Part shown: one piece after another, positions 32,074 through 41,335 of the stretch | Layout of the letters: every line of letters begins with the position of its first letter | Numbering within the stretch: position 1 is the first letter of the stretch | Source of the DNA: Micromonospora yangpuensis | GTDB taxonomy: Bacteria > Actinomycetota > Actinomycetes > Mycobacteriales > Micromonosporaceae | DNA length: 64,000 bases | Direction: 5' to 3' | Assembly: GCF_900091615.1 (NCBI RefSeq) | Contig: NZ_FMIA01000002.1 | Coordinates: forward strand, 3,844,001-3,908,000 | The notes under the pieces: generated by a model | Database searches by the model: none | Seen by the model: only the letters and a program-made list of their open reading frames with translations | Told to the model about the DNA's origin: nothing | Position numbers and translations under genes: made by a program

Positions 32074-33837
32074 ATGGACAGTTCCACCAGGCCGCCCCGG
32101 AAGCGATCCACCACGCGCCCGGCCGTGAACCGCCGACGCCGCCGCGCCGACGGGCCGCCGCCCGACCAGCCGGCGCTCTTCGACCACCAGCCGCACCGGC
32201 CGGACACCTACCTGACCACCGTCTACCGGCTCGACACCGCGCCCACCATGGCCGGGCTGCGCCGCGCGCTCCACCACCCGTACCTGCGGGAGAAGGGGTT
32301 CACCGCGACGCCGCGCCGGGTCGCCGGACGGCCGGCCCTGCTGGTCGACGGCGTGGTGCGGCAGCCCCGGGCCGAGTACTGCGACGTCATCGCGCGGCTC
32401 ACCGGCCACGACATCGCCCTGGGCCACAGCAGCGGCGGCAGCGTCCTGCTCCTGGCCGTCGACGACCGGGTGTACGCCCTGACCTACGGCACCCTGGGCC
32501 GGCACATGATCGACCCGTCGGCCATCGACCGGGGCTTCGGCATCGAGTTCGCGGTACGCGCCCTGCTGCCCGACCACATCCGGCAGGTACGGCGCCGGGT
32601 GCTCGGTGCCAGTGGCCGGGTCGACCGCAGCCAGGTGCCCGGTGGGCAGCCCATCCGCTGGTACACCATCGACAAGTGGAACGAGCTGGTCGGCCAAGTC
32701 GCCGGTCAGGTCGACAACCCCCGGCTGGCCGACTGCCGGCGTACCGGCAGGCCCACCCTGGTGGAGGGCAGCGACAGCCTGCGCATCCGGCTCTGCACCG
32801 AGCCGGACGGCTTGCTCGCCGACCTGCGGGAGATCGACCGGGTGTGCCGGCAGGAGTCTCCCCTGTCCGACCTGGAGTTCATCACCCAGCTCCGGCCGCT
32901 GCGGTCGGACGACCCGAGGATGAAGGAGTTGCGCGACGCGGTGGACGAGCGGCTGGGCCTGGCCAATCCACCGGCGTTCGGGCTCGCGGTCCCCGGCCCG
33001 CTGCTCGGCGAGATCGAGCAGGTCCGGTCGTACCGGATCAGGATCGCCAGGTCGAGGCGGCCGGCGACCTCGACGACGGAGCTGGACCTGGACGCGGTGC
33101 TGGCCCACACCCGGCGGGTGCCCGACGGGAGGCGGTGGACGGGTCTGCAGGCCACCGACAGCCTGACCCTCTGCACCGACGAGGCCGGCAAGGAGACCAT
33201 CACCACCACGCCGCTGTCCCGGTGGCTCACCGCCGAAGTGCCGGTGGGCGCGCACCGCCTGCTGCTGCACGAGGGCACCTGGTACGAGATGGGCGCCGGA
33301 CACCAGCGTTTCCTGCGGGAGGAGATCGAGCGGTTGCTGGACCGACCGGCCAGCCTGGTGCTGCCGGCCTGGCCGACCGGCATGCCGGAGAAGGACTACA
33401 ACGACCGGGTGGCCGGCGTCCTCCCCGGTTTCGTACCGCTGGACCGCAAGCTGCTCCGTACGGCCCAGCACCGGCACGGATTCGAGGCGTGCGACCTGCT
33501 CGGCCCGGACGACGAGCTGATCCACGTCAAGCGGGCCAAGGGCAGCTCACCGCTGAGCCACCTCTTCGCCCAGGGCGTCACCTCGGTCGACGCGCTCTGC
33601 CACCAGCACGACGCCCGTACCCGGTTCGTGGAGACGGTCCGGCGGCAGCAGCCCGGCCGAAGCATCGACGAGAGCTTCCGGCCCCGCAAGGTCGTCTACG
33701 GCATCGCCCTCGACCCGGGCCGGGCGCTCACCGTCACCGACCTCTACACCTTCGCCCAGGTGGCGCTCTACCACGCGGCGAAGACGCTGCGGGTCGAGGG
33801 CGTCGACGTCGAGGTGGTCAGCATCCTGCCCCGCTGA
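32074..33837 (+). CDS. DUF6119 (TIGR04141-type) family protein
   Basis: The ATG at 32074 follows GAGGAGTCCGTC. The 587-residue product has a very basic N-terminal 25 residues, the TYGTLGRHMIDPSAIDRGFG block near 150, and the diagnostic LIHVKRAKGSSPLSHLFAQG near 478. TIGR04141/DUF6119 proteins are sporadically distributed, often near restriction and toxin-antitoxin genes, and their activity is not known to me. The Lys/Arg/His-rich block suggests a catalytic or nucleic-acid-binding centre (inference). The gene stands alone, divergent from the exonuclease-like gene. Confidence 0.82.
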   Translation: MDSSTRPPRKRSTTRPAVNRRRRRADGPPPDQPALFDHQPHRPDTYLTTVYRLDTAPTMAGLRRALHHPYLREKGFTATPRRVAGRPALLVDGVVRQPRAEYCDVIARLTGHDIALGHSSGGSVLLLAVDDRVYALTYGTLGRHMIDPSAIDRGFGIEFAVRALLPDHIRQVRRRVLGASGRVDRSQVPGGQPIRWYTIDKWNELVGQVAGQVDNPRLADCRRTGRPTLVEGSDSLRIRLCTEPDGLLADLREIDRVCRQESPLSDLEFITQLRPLRSDDPRMKELRDAVDERLGLANPPAFGLAVPGPLLGEIEQVRSYRIRIARSRRPATSTTELDLDAVLAHTRRVPDGRRWTGLQATDSLTLCTDEAGKETITTTPLSRWLTAEVPVGAHRLLLHEGTWYEMGAGHQRFLREEIERLLDRPASLVLPAWPTGMPEKDYNDRVAGVLPGFVPLDRKLLRTAQHRHGFEACDLLGPDDELIHVKRAKGSSPLSHLFAQGVTSVDALCHQHDARTRFVETVRRQQPGRSIDESFRPRKVVYGIALDPGRALTVTDLYTFAQVALYHAAKTLRVEGVDVEVVSILPR

Positions 33838-33846
33838 CCGTCGAGG

Positions 33847-33935
33847 TCCACCCGGCCCGACGGACCGGTCCACCCGGCCCGTCGGGCCGCTCCACCCTGC
33901 CCGGCCGCTGCCACACGGGCCGCTCCACCCTGCCC
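33847..33935 (+). repeat. Short direct repeats in the 118-bp gap
   Basis: The gap holds two copies of TCCACCCGGCCCG and two copies of GGGCCGCTCCACCCTGCCC, the latter starting near 33884 and 33917, as a 33-bp tandem unit. They precede the gene at 33956 and may be slippage products without function. Confidence 0.6.
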
Positions 33936-33955
33936 GAGACCAACCAGGAGGCGTC

Positions 33956-34414
33956 GTGTTCCCCGACGAGTTCGACGAGGCCATCGCGAAGCTCCCGATC
34001 GACCTGTACCAGCGGGTCCGGGCGCTGCGGCCGCACCTGGACCGCCCGGCCTGCCCCGACTGCCTGCGGATCACCGACCCGGTCGAGTTGGCCCTGCTGG
34101 CGGCCCGCTACGGGGAGCTGTCCGCCAGCGGCAAACTGATCGCCGCCGCCGAGCGCCTCGCCGCCGCGCACCCGCACGACGCCGCCGAGCCGGACCCGCA
34201 ACCAGAGACCGCGGTGCCCCCTGCCGCAGGGGCTCCGGCAGCGGGTGCCCCGGGCACAGGGGCCTTGGCAGCGGGGGTCCCCGCGGCAGGGGGTACCCGG
34301 GCCGCCGGACGGCGGCCCACCAGGCGACGGCCGTCCAGGGTGGCCGACCGGCGTCGGCCGTCCACGGTGACCGTCCGGCGGATGACCTTCCGCGGTTCAC
34401 CTGCTGGCAGGTAG
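33956..34414 (+). CDS. Hypothetical protein with Ala/Gly/Pro low-complexity and Arg-rich tail
   Basis: The GTG at 33956 follows CAGGAGGCGTC. The first 75 residues are a compact helical domain with a CPDC pair (RPACPDCLRITDPVELALLA), then SASGKLIAAAERLAAAHPHD. From about residue 80 the sequence is repeats of APAAG/PGTG, then RRPTRRRPSRVADRRRPS. The tail is low complexity and probably disordered or nucleic-acid binding. I do not recognise the family. The stop lies just before the long inverted repeat at 34420. Confidence 0.6.
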   Translation: MFPDEFDEAIAKLPIDLYQRVRALRPHLDRPACPDCLRITDPVELALLAARYGELSASGKLIAAAERLAAAHPHDAAEPDPQPETAVPPAAGAPAAGAPGTGALAAGVPAAGGTRAAGRRPTRRRPSRVADRRRPSTVTVRRMTFRGSPAGR

Positions 34415-34419
34415 CCGAT

Positions 34420-34496
34420 TGATCGACTCGGTTGGGTTGATGTGGCGGTATCAACCGGCCCCGGACACCGCCATATCGCCCCAACCGAGTCGATCA
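34420..34496. repeat. Long imperfect inverted repeat, REP-like element or bidirectional terminator
   Basis: The 30-bp arm at 34420-34449 (core TGATCGACTCGGTTGGG, ending ATGTGGCGGT) pairs with 34467-34496 (ACCGCCATAT, ending CCCAACCGAGTCGATCA) with three mismatches around a 17-nt loop. It sits exactly between the convergent gene at 33956 and the lipase pseudogene. Similar atcgactcgg-ttgggg palindromes recur, as I remember, between genes in Micromonospora genomes; only one copy is in this window. Confidence 0.75.
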
Positions 34497-35472
34497 CCAT
34501 CCACCCTCGTGCATCCACGCTCCCACCTCGGCCGGCCCGTCCCCGTAGCCGGCGACGGACTGGCAGGTCTGCCGGGCCGGGTAACCCTTCAGCCGCAGCT
34601 CCAGCCAGGCCATGATGTCGTGGTCGGCGATGGCCACCACCGTGTTGTGGTCGGCCCCGGGGTACGTCCGGTAGTCCACGACGTCGCCCACCGCGCAGAG
34701 CGCGCCCACGCCCTGGTTGGCCTGGGTCTGGGCGGCGATGGTGTCCTCGGCCCCGTGCACGAAGAGGATCGGCGCGGCCGTGCGGGACCGTACCGTGGAG
34801 ACGTTCTTGACCCACTCCAGCAGCGTCTGGTTGCGGGCCCAGTCGGGGTTCACCCAGCGGGTGATGGGTGGCGACACCGCCATCAGGTGCTGCGCCAGCT
34901 CTTCCAGGCAGAGGCTGCGCACCGCCGGCAGTTCGGCGGCGAACTCCGGGGTGAGCAGGTCGGTGGCCTGGTGCGGTCGGGCGCGTACTGCATGGCGGCC
35001 ACCGCGATGAAGCCGACGAACGCGGCCGAGGAGTAGATCCCCGTCGCGAGGGGGGCTTCGTCGTGGCCAGGGTGTCCAGGCCGGGGGCGAAGTCGCCGCC
35101 GGACGAGATCGGCACCACGCCGAGCAGGTCCAGCTCCGGTGCCCGGTCGGCGGCCAGCTCGCCGGGACCGAGCGCGGCGAACCCGCCCTCGGAGTGGCCC
35201 ACCGAGAACCACCGCCGGCCCACCTCGGCGGAGAGGTCGCGCGCCGCCCGCACGCTGTCGATCATCGACCGGCCGAGCGCCTGCCGCTCCACGAAGTTGT
35301 GCAGCTGTCCGGGCAGGCCGAGGCCCGGGTAGTCGGTGCCGGCGACCGCGTACCCGTCCCGCAGGTACTGGGCCAACAGGCCGCCGTAGTCCAGGTCAGG
35401 GTCGCGCGACGGCGCGCACTGCGGTGCGACGCCCGTGGTGCCGTGCGCCCAGGAGGTACGCCGGAGGCCGAA
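34494..35472 (-). pseudogene. Secretory lipase (LIP family) with lost N-terminus and two frameshifts
   Basis: The intact protein would be an alpha/beta-hydrolase of the secretory lipase type. Recognisable parts are WAHGTTGVAP, AGTDYPGLGLPG, the nucleophile elbow SVGHSEGGFAAL, then YSSAAFVGFIAVAAMQYAPD in a second frame and LLTPEFAAELPAVRSLCLEE with APILFVHGAEDTI in a third. One shift is in a run of six C/G near 35048; the other is near 34975. An in-frame TAA at 35473-35475 removes the signal peptide and start. So at least three lesions are needed to explain it; a single sequencing error could not. The last frame ends at 34494. Confidence 0.8.
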
Positions 35473-35526
35473 TTAGAAGAACCTTCGCGTTGTCCGCCCG
35501 TCGCAGTGGCTCGGGGCGGACCAGGG

Positions 35527-35997
35527 TCAGAGCAGCAGGAAGAGGACGATGCTCAGCAGCGACAGGCCGAGACCGGCGACACCCAGCAGGATGCCGATGA
35601 CCGCCAGCGTCTGGTTGGGCGGGCTCTTGAGGGCGGGCCGCCCGAGCAGGATCGCGGCCACCCCGAGAATCCCGCCGATGCCCCAGCAGAGCGCGAAGAA
35701 CAACGACGCCCCGCCCAGGACCACCGAGACGATGGCCCAGGGGCGGGCCCGGAGATCGGAGTCGGTGGCGGGCCGCAGGGCGACCGGGGCCACCGGAACC
35801 GGGTACGGATACCAGCGGAGCTGGCGGGGAAGGTCGGCCACCTGGCTGGTCAGGTCACCGACGAACAACGCGCCGTGGACGGCGGAGATCCGGCTCTCGT
35901 ACTCGGCCAGATCGAGGTAACCCTGCTCCAGGGCCTGCGACAGCAGGTCCAGGACCTGGTTGCGCTGCGCCGTGCCCACCCGCTCTTTCAGGTTCAT
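35527..35997 (-). CDS. DUF1707 plus membrane-segment protein
   Basis: A 156-residue product from ATG at 35997. Residues 5-60 are a DUF1707 helix bundle (RNQVLDLLSQALEQGYLDLA, EYESRISAVHGA, LTSQVADLP), the small SHOCT-like N-terminal domain of many actinobacterial membrane proteins. After a Pro-rich linker come two transmembrane helices separated by a short loop (SVVLGGASLFFALCWGIGGI and LAVIGILLGVAGLGLSLLSI), as in DUF4190. Role unknown. It lies upstream of the lipase remnant in the same direction. Confidence 0.8.
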   Translation of the reverse strand: MNLKERVGTAQRNQVLDLLSQALEQGYLDLAEYESRISAVHGALFVGDLTSQVADLPRQLRWYPYPVPVAPVALRPATDSDLRARPWAIVSVVLGGASLFFALCWGIGGILGVAAILLGRPALKSPPNQTLAVIGILLGVAGLGLSLLSIVLFLLL

Positions 35998-36080
35998 CGC
36001 ACGAGTCCCGTCCTCCGTCTGCGCCGGGGCCCCGGGAGCTGCCGGGACCTCAGCGTAGACAGCATGATCAAGCGAACCGG

Positions 36081-37079
36081 CTACCGCGGATCGGGGCAGC
36101 AGACCGTCAGGGCGTCCGGGACGACCTTCACCTTCATCCGGCTCACCTTCGCGCGGGCGCCACCGTCGAGTTCGTACGTCCTCGGGGTGTCCAGCCGGAC
36201 GGTGACCTTGCGGGCGCGGGTGATCCGGACGAAGGGTGACTCCTCGGAGCGGCCGGCGGCCATCCGGCTCAGGGTGCGGGCCCAGTCGACCGCGCCGCTG
36301 GCGGTGGCCACCCCGACCTCCAGCGCGCCGTCGTCGGGGCGGGCGTCGTCGAAGGCCGGGATGCCGCCGGTGATCGTGCCGACGTTACCGAAGAGCACGC
36401 AGCTCGCCTCACCGTCGAACCAGTCGCTGCCGTCGACCCGGATCCGGGTACGCACACACTCGCCGCGCACGTGCCGCAGCCCGGTCAGCACGTACGCGAG
36501 GCGACCGAGCTTGCCCTTGAGGTTGCGGTCGGCGTCCTTGATGAGTTCGGCGTCGAAGCCGGCGCCGGCCATCACCGCGAAGTGTTCGCCGTTGAGTTTG
36601 CCCAGGTCGAGGGTACGTCGTCGGCCACGCAGCCCGATCCGTACCGCCTCGGGCAGGTCCTTCGGAATGCCCAGGTTGGTGGCGAAGAGGTTGGCGGTGC
36701 CGGCGGGCAGTACGGCCATCGGCACCCCGGAGCCGGCCATCGCGTCGGCGCTGCGCTGCACCGTGCCGTCGCCACCCCAGACGAAGACCAGCTCGGCGCC
36801 CTCCTTCAGCGCCCTGCGGACCTTCTTCGGCGCCTTGCGGCTCTTCGGTACCTCGTACCAGAGCAGGTTCTCGATGCCGGCGCTGACCAGCGTCGACCGC
36901 AACTGGTCGAGGCCACCGCCGAAGGTCTTCTTCCGGTGCGCGACGACCGCGACGGTGCCGAGCTTCGGCCCGGCGCCGGCCGACTCGGCGGCGGCGTGGC
37001 CGTTCGCAGCGTGCTCGGTGGCAGCGTGGTCGGCGGCAGTCGGCTCGGTGGGGTGCTCGTCCAGGGTCCTCGTGCTCAT
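36081..37079 (-). CDS. Diacylglycerol/sphingosine kinase-like (DAGK catalytic) protein
   Basis: I choose the ATG at 37079 (MSTRTLDEHP); an upstream GTG at 37124 has no better site. The 332-residue product has a variable Ala-rich N-terminus, then the DAGK catalytic domain. GTVAVVAHRKKTFGGGLDQL comes first, then VFVWGGDGTVQRSADAM with the GGDGT nucleotide motif, MAVLPAGTANLFATNLG, and later AGAGFDAELI. Family members phosphorylate diacylglycerol or related lipids at the membrane. The residues needed appear intact. It stands alone, downstream of rpfA on the same strand. Confidence 0.88.
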   Translation of the reverse strand: MSTRTLDEHPTEPTAADHAATEHAANGHAAAESAGAGPKLGTVAVVAHRKKTFGGGLDQLRSTLVSAGIENLLWYEVPKSRKAPKKVRRALKEGAELVFVWGGDGTVQRSADAMAGSGVPMAVLPAGTANLFATNLGIPKDLPEAVRIGLRGRRRTLDLGKLNGEHFAVMAGAGFDAELIKDADRNLKGKLGRLAYVLTGLRHVRGECVRTRIRVDGSDWFDGEASCVLFGNVGTITGGIPAFDDARPDDGALEVGVATASGAVDWARTLSRMAAGRSEESPFVRITRARKVTVRLDTPRTYELDGGARAKVSRMKVKVVPDALTVCCPDPR

Positions 37080-37209
37080 GGTGGTCGCTGTTACCCAGCC
37101 GGGCGGTGCGGTACGCGTGTCCACGGTGGAAGAGTCGCGGTGGACGGGTACGGAGGTTCGCCGGAACCGGCCGAGGCGGGGGCTGCCTCGGCCGGGTTCG
37201 CGGTCGAGG

Positions 37210-37955
<746 letters not shown>

Positions 37956-38242
37956 GGGGCATGGATTGGGCGTACCGGGCGGCGGTGTCCGCGTCGGCGG
38001 ACCCGTAAGAATCTAGGGGTGCGCCCCGGTGGCTGCATACGCTGCGTGAGGTTGTTCACCCGGTCACGCGGGGCGACCGGCGCCGGGGTTGCGGTCGGGG
38101 CGCGGACGGGGGACCCTGCCGGTTCACCGCCCCTGACCAGGGCATCAGTGTCAACCGTCACCCAACGGGACGGGCGGGACGGGTTTGAACGGGTGTTCAC
38201 TGGTGAGGTTGAAGGGAACATCGCGTACGAGGGGGGCCGCAG

Positions 38243-38527
38243 GTGACCAGCCAGACCGGAACCGACCGTCAGGACTTCCCGCCGGAGGGTGTCACCGACC
38301 CGATGCTGTGGCGGCTCGCGGTCAGCGTGGCCGAGGAGCACCGGGGTGCCGAGCAGGGGCACTGCCGCAACCTGCAGTGTGCGGATCAGCCGCAGCCCTG
38401 CGCGCCGTGGACGTGGGCGCAGCGGGCGATGGAGCTGGCATACCAGCAGGGGCAGACGTTCGGCTACCGGCCGGCGTCGGCGCGGGCCCGGCAGGCGCCG
38501 CGGCGGCCCGACGCCGCCGCCGCCTGA
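38243..38527 (+). CDS. Conserved hypothetical protein, 94 residues
   Basis: A GTG at 38243 with a GAGGGGGG site upstream. The product reads VTDPMLWRLAVSVAEEHRG, then CRNLQCADQPQPCAPW, then ATWAQRAMELAYQQG-like helix and a basic tail. Three Cys in a C-x4-C-x6-C order could bind a metal. Small proteins of this shape are common in Micromonosporaceae without known role. Divergent from rpfA, sharing a 290-bp region that holds the riboswitch leader. Confidence 0.6.
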   Translation: MTSQTGTDRQDFPPEGVTDPMLWRLAVSVAEEHRGAEQGHCRNLQCADQPQPCAPWTWAQRAMELAYQQGQTFGYRPASARARQAPRRPDAAAA

Positions 38528-38583
38528 GGCGGTCCCCGCCCGGATGGGCCGCGTCGACCCTGCCCGGGTCGGCCGCAGCGGGA

Positions 38584-40113
38584 TCACGTACCCGTGGTTC
38601 CGTGTCGCGGAGGCCCCGGTCCACCCCGGTACCGGGCGGGAATCAGCCAGATCTGGGAGGCGGGCACCCCGAAGGCCACCAGGCGGACCGTCTCCAGCAT
38701 CCACAGCGCCGCCCGGGACAGCTGCTGCGCCGGTCGCCGCAGCGGGTCGCCGGCGGCGGGCCGGCCCGGGGTCCCCGCCGACGGGCACCGGAGTCGGCGG
38801 ACCGCCTCGTACGACAGGCCGAGCGGCTGCCGTGCGGTGACGACGACCGAGACACCTCGGCAGTTGCGCACGATCAGGTCGACCAGGTCCGCGCAGTCGT
38901 CGGCCAGGTGGTCGACGTCGTCGAGGACCACGAGCAGCCGCCGGTGGGCCAGCACCCGCAGTAGGCACTGGTCGGTGGACGGCTCGGTGGTGCCGGGCGG
39001 GTCGAGCTGACGCAGGAGGAACCCGACCAGGTCGGCGCGGGTGGCGGTGGTGGTGACGTCGACGGTGGCCACCCGGTGGGCGGCGAGGATGGCGGATGCC
39101 CGGCGTGCGATCGAGCGGGCCGTCGCCGTCCGGCCGGAGTCGGCCGGGCCGACCAGGGTCACCAGTCGCTGGGTGGCCAGCGAGCGGACGACGGTGTCCA
39201 GGTCGACGGTCTCCCGGTCGCGCGTGTCCAGGTCGGTGGTGTCCGGGTCGGTGGCTTCGGGCGGTCGCGCGGTGCCGGGGGCCGACGGGGGGAAGCAGGG
39301 GTGGCCGGCCGGATGGCTCGCCGGTACGTCGTCGACCCCGGACCAGGCCCGCCAGAGGTGCCGGTAGGTGTCCACCAGTTCGGGCCCGGGGGCGATGCCG
39401 GGATCGGCGGCGAGGCGGGCGCGTAGTTCGGCGTACCGGTCGAGGGCGGCCGGCAACTGGCGGGTACCGGCCAGCACCGACAGGTACCGGGCCTGCACCG
39501 CCTCGTGCAGGGGTGCCACGGCGGCCAGCCGCTCGGCGGTGGCCAGTACGGCCTCGGCCCGGTCCAACCGCAGGCCCAGGGTCACGTACTCCAGGGCCGC
39601 GTCGACCCACTCCCGCTGCAGCGTGTCGATTATCGGATGGCCGGGAAGCAGGCTGCGCAGCTCGACCAGTTCCGGGTCCTCCCAGAGCAGGACCGCCAGG
39701 TGGAACAGGTGGAAGGCCCAGCGGGGGTGTCCCAGTGGGAGCAGCCGGCGGGCGGTCCGGACGAGTTGCCGGAAGCGGACCAGGTCGGCGTTGTCGTGGT
39801 GGGTGCTCAGCTGGTAGCCGCCGGGGCCGGAGCAGATCACGGCGGTGCGGGACCGGCGGGGTGCCTCCGGCTCGACCGATCGACGCAGTCGGGCGATGTA
39901 GGTGTGCAGCAGGTGGCCGGCGTTGGCCGGTTGGATGTCTCCCCACAGGAGCTGTGACAGGGTGGCGACCGGCAGGAACTCCCCCGGCTGCAGGGCCAGC
40001 GCGGCGAAGAGCGCACGTTGCTTGGCCGGACCGAGGTCGTAGGTCGTCGACCCGTTGCCGGCGCATACCACGCCGAGCACTTTCACCCACACTGAACCGC
40101 TCGCTTTTTTCAT
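38584..40113 (-). CDS. SARP-family activator with BTAD and NB-ARC-like ATPase domains (cluster regulator 1)
   Basis: The ATG at 40113 follows GGGAGCCT. The 509-residue product has an OmpR-type DNA-binding domain (KVLGVVCAGNG, LSQLLWGDIQPANAGHLLHT, YIARLRRSVEP) and then the BTAD helical domain (VRFRQLVRTARRLLP, EAVQARYLSVLAGTRQLPA, LDRYAELRARLAADPG). A truncated NB-ARC ATPase follows, with a Walker A-like VGPADSGRTATARSIA (GxxxxGRT, Lys replaced) and Walker B LLVVLDDVDHLAD. There are no TPR or WD repeats after it. SARPs activate antibiotic clusters by binding 11-bp spaced heptamers near promoters. It is divergent from the enediyne cassette and is the obvious candidate activator. Confidence 0.87.
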   Translation of the reverse strand: MKKASGSVWVKVLGVVCAGNGSTTYDLGPAKQRALFAALALQPGEFLPVATLSQLLWGDIQPANAGHLLHTYIARLRRSVEPEAPRRSRTAVICSGPGGYQLSTHHDNADLVRFRQLVRTARRLLPLGHPRWAFHLFHLAVLLWEDPELVELRSLLPGHPIIDTLQREWVDAALEYVTLGLRLDRAEAVLATAERLAAVAPLHEAVQARYLSVLAGTRQLPAALDRYAELRARLAADPGIAPGPELVDTYRHLWRAWSGVDDVPASHPAGHPCFPPSAPGTARPPEATDPDTTDLDTRDRETVDLDTVVRSLATQRLVTLVGPADSGRTATARSIARRASAILAAHRVATVDVTTTATRADLVGFLLRQLDPPGTTEPSTDQCLLRVLAHRRLLVVLDDVDHLADDCADLVDLIVRNCRGVSVVVTARQPLGLSYEAVRRLRCPSAGTPGRPAAGDPLRRPAQQLSRAALWMLETVRLVAFGVPASQIWLIPARYRGGPGPPRHGTTGT

Positions 40114-40231
40114 AGGCTCCCGCCTGACTCCAGAGCCAGGGTAGGACGGCCTGCGGTCACAATCCAGTGTTGCGCAAGGCACTCTGCGTGAGATAGGTGC
40201 GTGATTCGCCCCGCTCGCTGCGGACGGGAAC

Positions 40232-40257
40232 TATATAGCTTTCAAGAAGTCTTCAAC
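40232..40257 (-). promoter_or_regulatory. Candidate SARP heptamer repeats and -10 in the divergent promoter
   Basis: On the plus strand TTCAAG (40241) and TTCAAC (40252) are exactly 11 bp apart next to TATATA at 40232-40237. Read on the minus strand this is GTTGAAG, CTTGAAA, then the AT-rich -10-like box. Two heptamers with 11-bp spacing are the classic SARP binding arrangement. The spacing to the -10 is shorter than usual, so this is tentative. Confidence 0.4.
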
Positions 40258-40326
40258 TCGATCGTGCCAGGATCCGTACCCGTCAGACCCCGCCGACGCG
40301 GGCCGCTGCGAGGAACCGGGGAGCGC

Positions 40327-41316
40327 ATGACCGAGGCAGCCGCGATCCCGACCGTGTACCGACCGACGGGCTGGCGTCGGCCGCTGGCCCTCCACCCGCA
40401 CCTGGTGGACTTCGACATCCGGGGCTTCCACCCCGGCCCGGTCGCCACCCGACAGGCACTCGTGACGGCCGCGGGGTCGTTCCTGGACGGTTTCAACCGG
40501 GAACTGGACGTCGGCCCCTCCCACGCCCCGGACCTGGCGGCTGTCCCGCAGGCCTACCGTGGCTTCGCCGTCGAGGGGGCGGCGATGGCCGCCACCCTGC
40601 TCGACCGGCTCAGCCCGCTGCCCGGCCGGCGCTTCCGCACCCTCCTGAAAGTCCATCGTGGACGCTACGGCTACCTCGCGTATGTCGGCGCCGGCTGGGC
40701 CCTGGCCCGGTTGGACGGCCTCTCGGCCGGGCTGCTCGGCCGACTCGGCCGACTCGGTGCCACCGATCCGCTGGTGCGCTGGCTGGTCTACGACGGTTAC
40801 GGGTTCCACCAGGCGTTCTTCGACCCGGACCGGACACTGTCGTGGTGGCGGCGGCACCCCGACCGGTGCGACGAGCGGTGCGCCATCCGGTACCAGGGAC
40901 TGGGGCGCAGCCTCTGGTTCCGCGACTGTGCGGACCCGACGGCACTGGCCGGGCGGATCTCCGGACTGCCCGCCGGGCACCGGGGCGATGTGTGGAGCGG
41001 GGTGGGACTGGCCGCCACCTACGCCGGTGGGGTCGGCGACGACACCTACCTCGAACTGCGTCGACTCAACCGTCACCACCCCGCTGAGCTGGCCCAGGGC
41101 GCGGCGTTCGGCGCCGAGGCGCGGCAGTCCGCCGGGGCGTCGCCGCCGCACGTGCCCCGGGCCACCGAGCTGTTGACCGGCGCGTCGCCCGACGTCGCGG
41201 CCGGGTGGACGTGGCAGGCCCGACGCGGGCTCGACCGCCCGGGTGCCGGCCCGGCCGACTTCCAGCGCTGGCGCGAACGGATCCAGCAGCTGGCCCTTCC
41301 GTTCCTTCGCCGTTGA
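40327..41316 (+). CDS. unbL: Enediyne warhead cassette protein UNBL (DUF1702)
   Basis: The ATG at 40327 follows GGGGAGCGC. The 329-residue product is a DUF1702 protein: FDIRGFHPGPVATRQALVTA, FLDGFNRELD, YRGFAVEGAAMAATLLDRL, VYDGYGFHQAFFDP, CAIRYQGLGRSLWFRDC. DUF1702 proteins are one of the five genes always found with enediyne PKSs (UNBL, E3-type). The exact reaction is not known to me. It opens the cassette and is followed by UNBV after 19 bp. Confidence 0.9.
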   Translation: MTEAAAIPTVYRPTGWRRPLALHPHLVDFDIRGFHPGPVATRQALVTAAGSFLDGFNRELDVGPSHAPDLAAVPQAYRGFAVEGAAMAATLLDRLSPLPGRRFRTLLKVHRGRYGYLAYVGAGWALARLDGLSAGLLGRLGRLGATDPLVRWLVYDGYGFHQAFFDPDRTLSWWRRHPDRCDERCAIRYQGLGRSLWFRDCADPTALAGRISGLPAGHRGDVWSGVGLAATYAGGVGDDTYLELRRLNRHHPAELAQGAAFGAEARQSAGASPPHVPRATELLTGASPDVAAGWTWQARRGLDRPGAGPADFQRWRERIQQLALPFLRR

Positions 41317-41335
41317 CCCGAGGGAGTTTCAGACG

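Noticed and set aside
33847..33935. CRISPR-like array
   Set aside because: There are only two copies of each short unit with no spacers of constant length, and no cas genes.
38090..38160. GGACGGGGGACCCTGCC with GGTTCACCGCC on the plus strand recalled a second ydaO-type leader
   Set aside because: The CGAACCC-GACAGCT block and the GGGGTGAA order are missing; only the rpfA leader shows all three conserved blocks.
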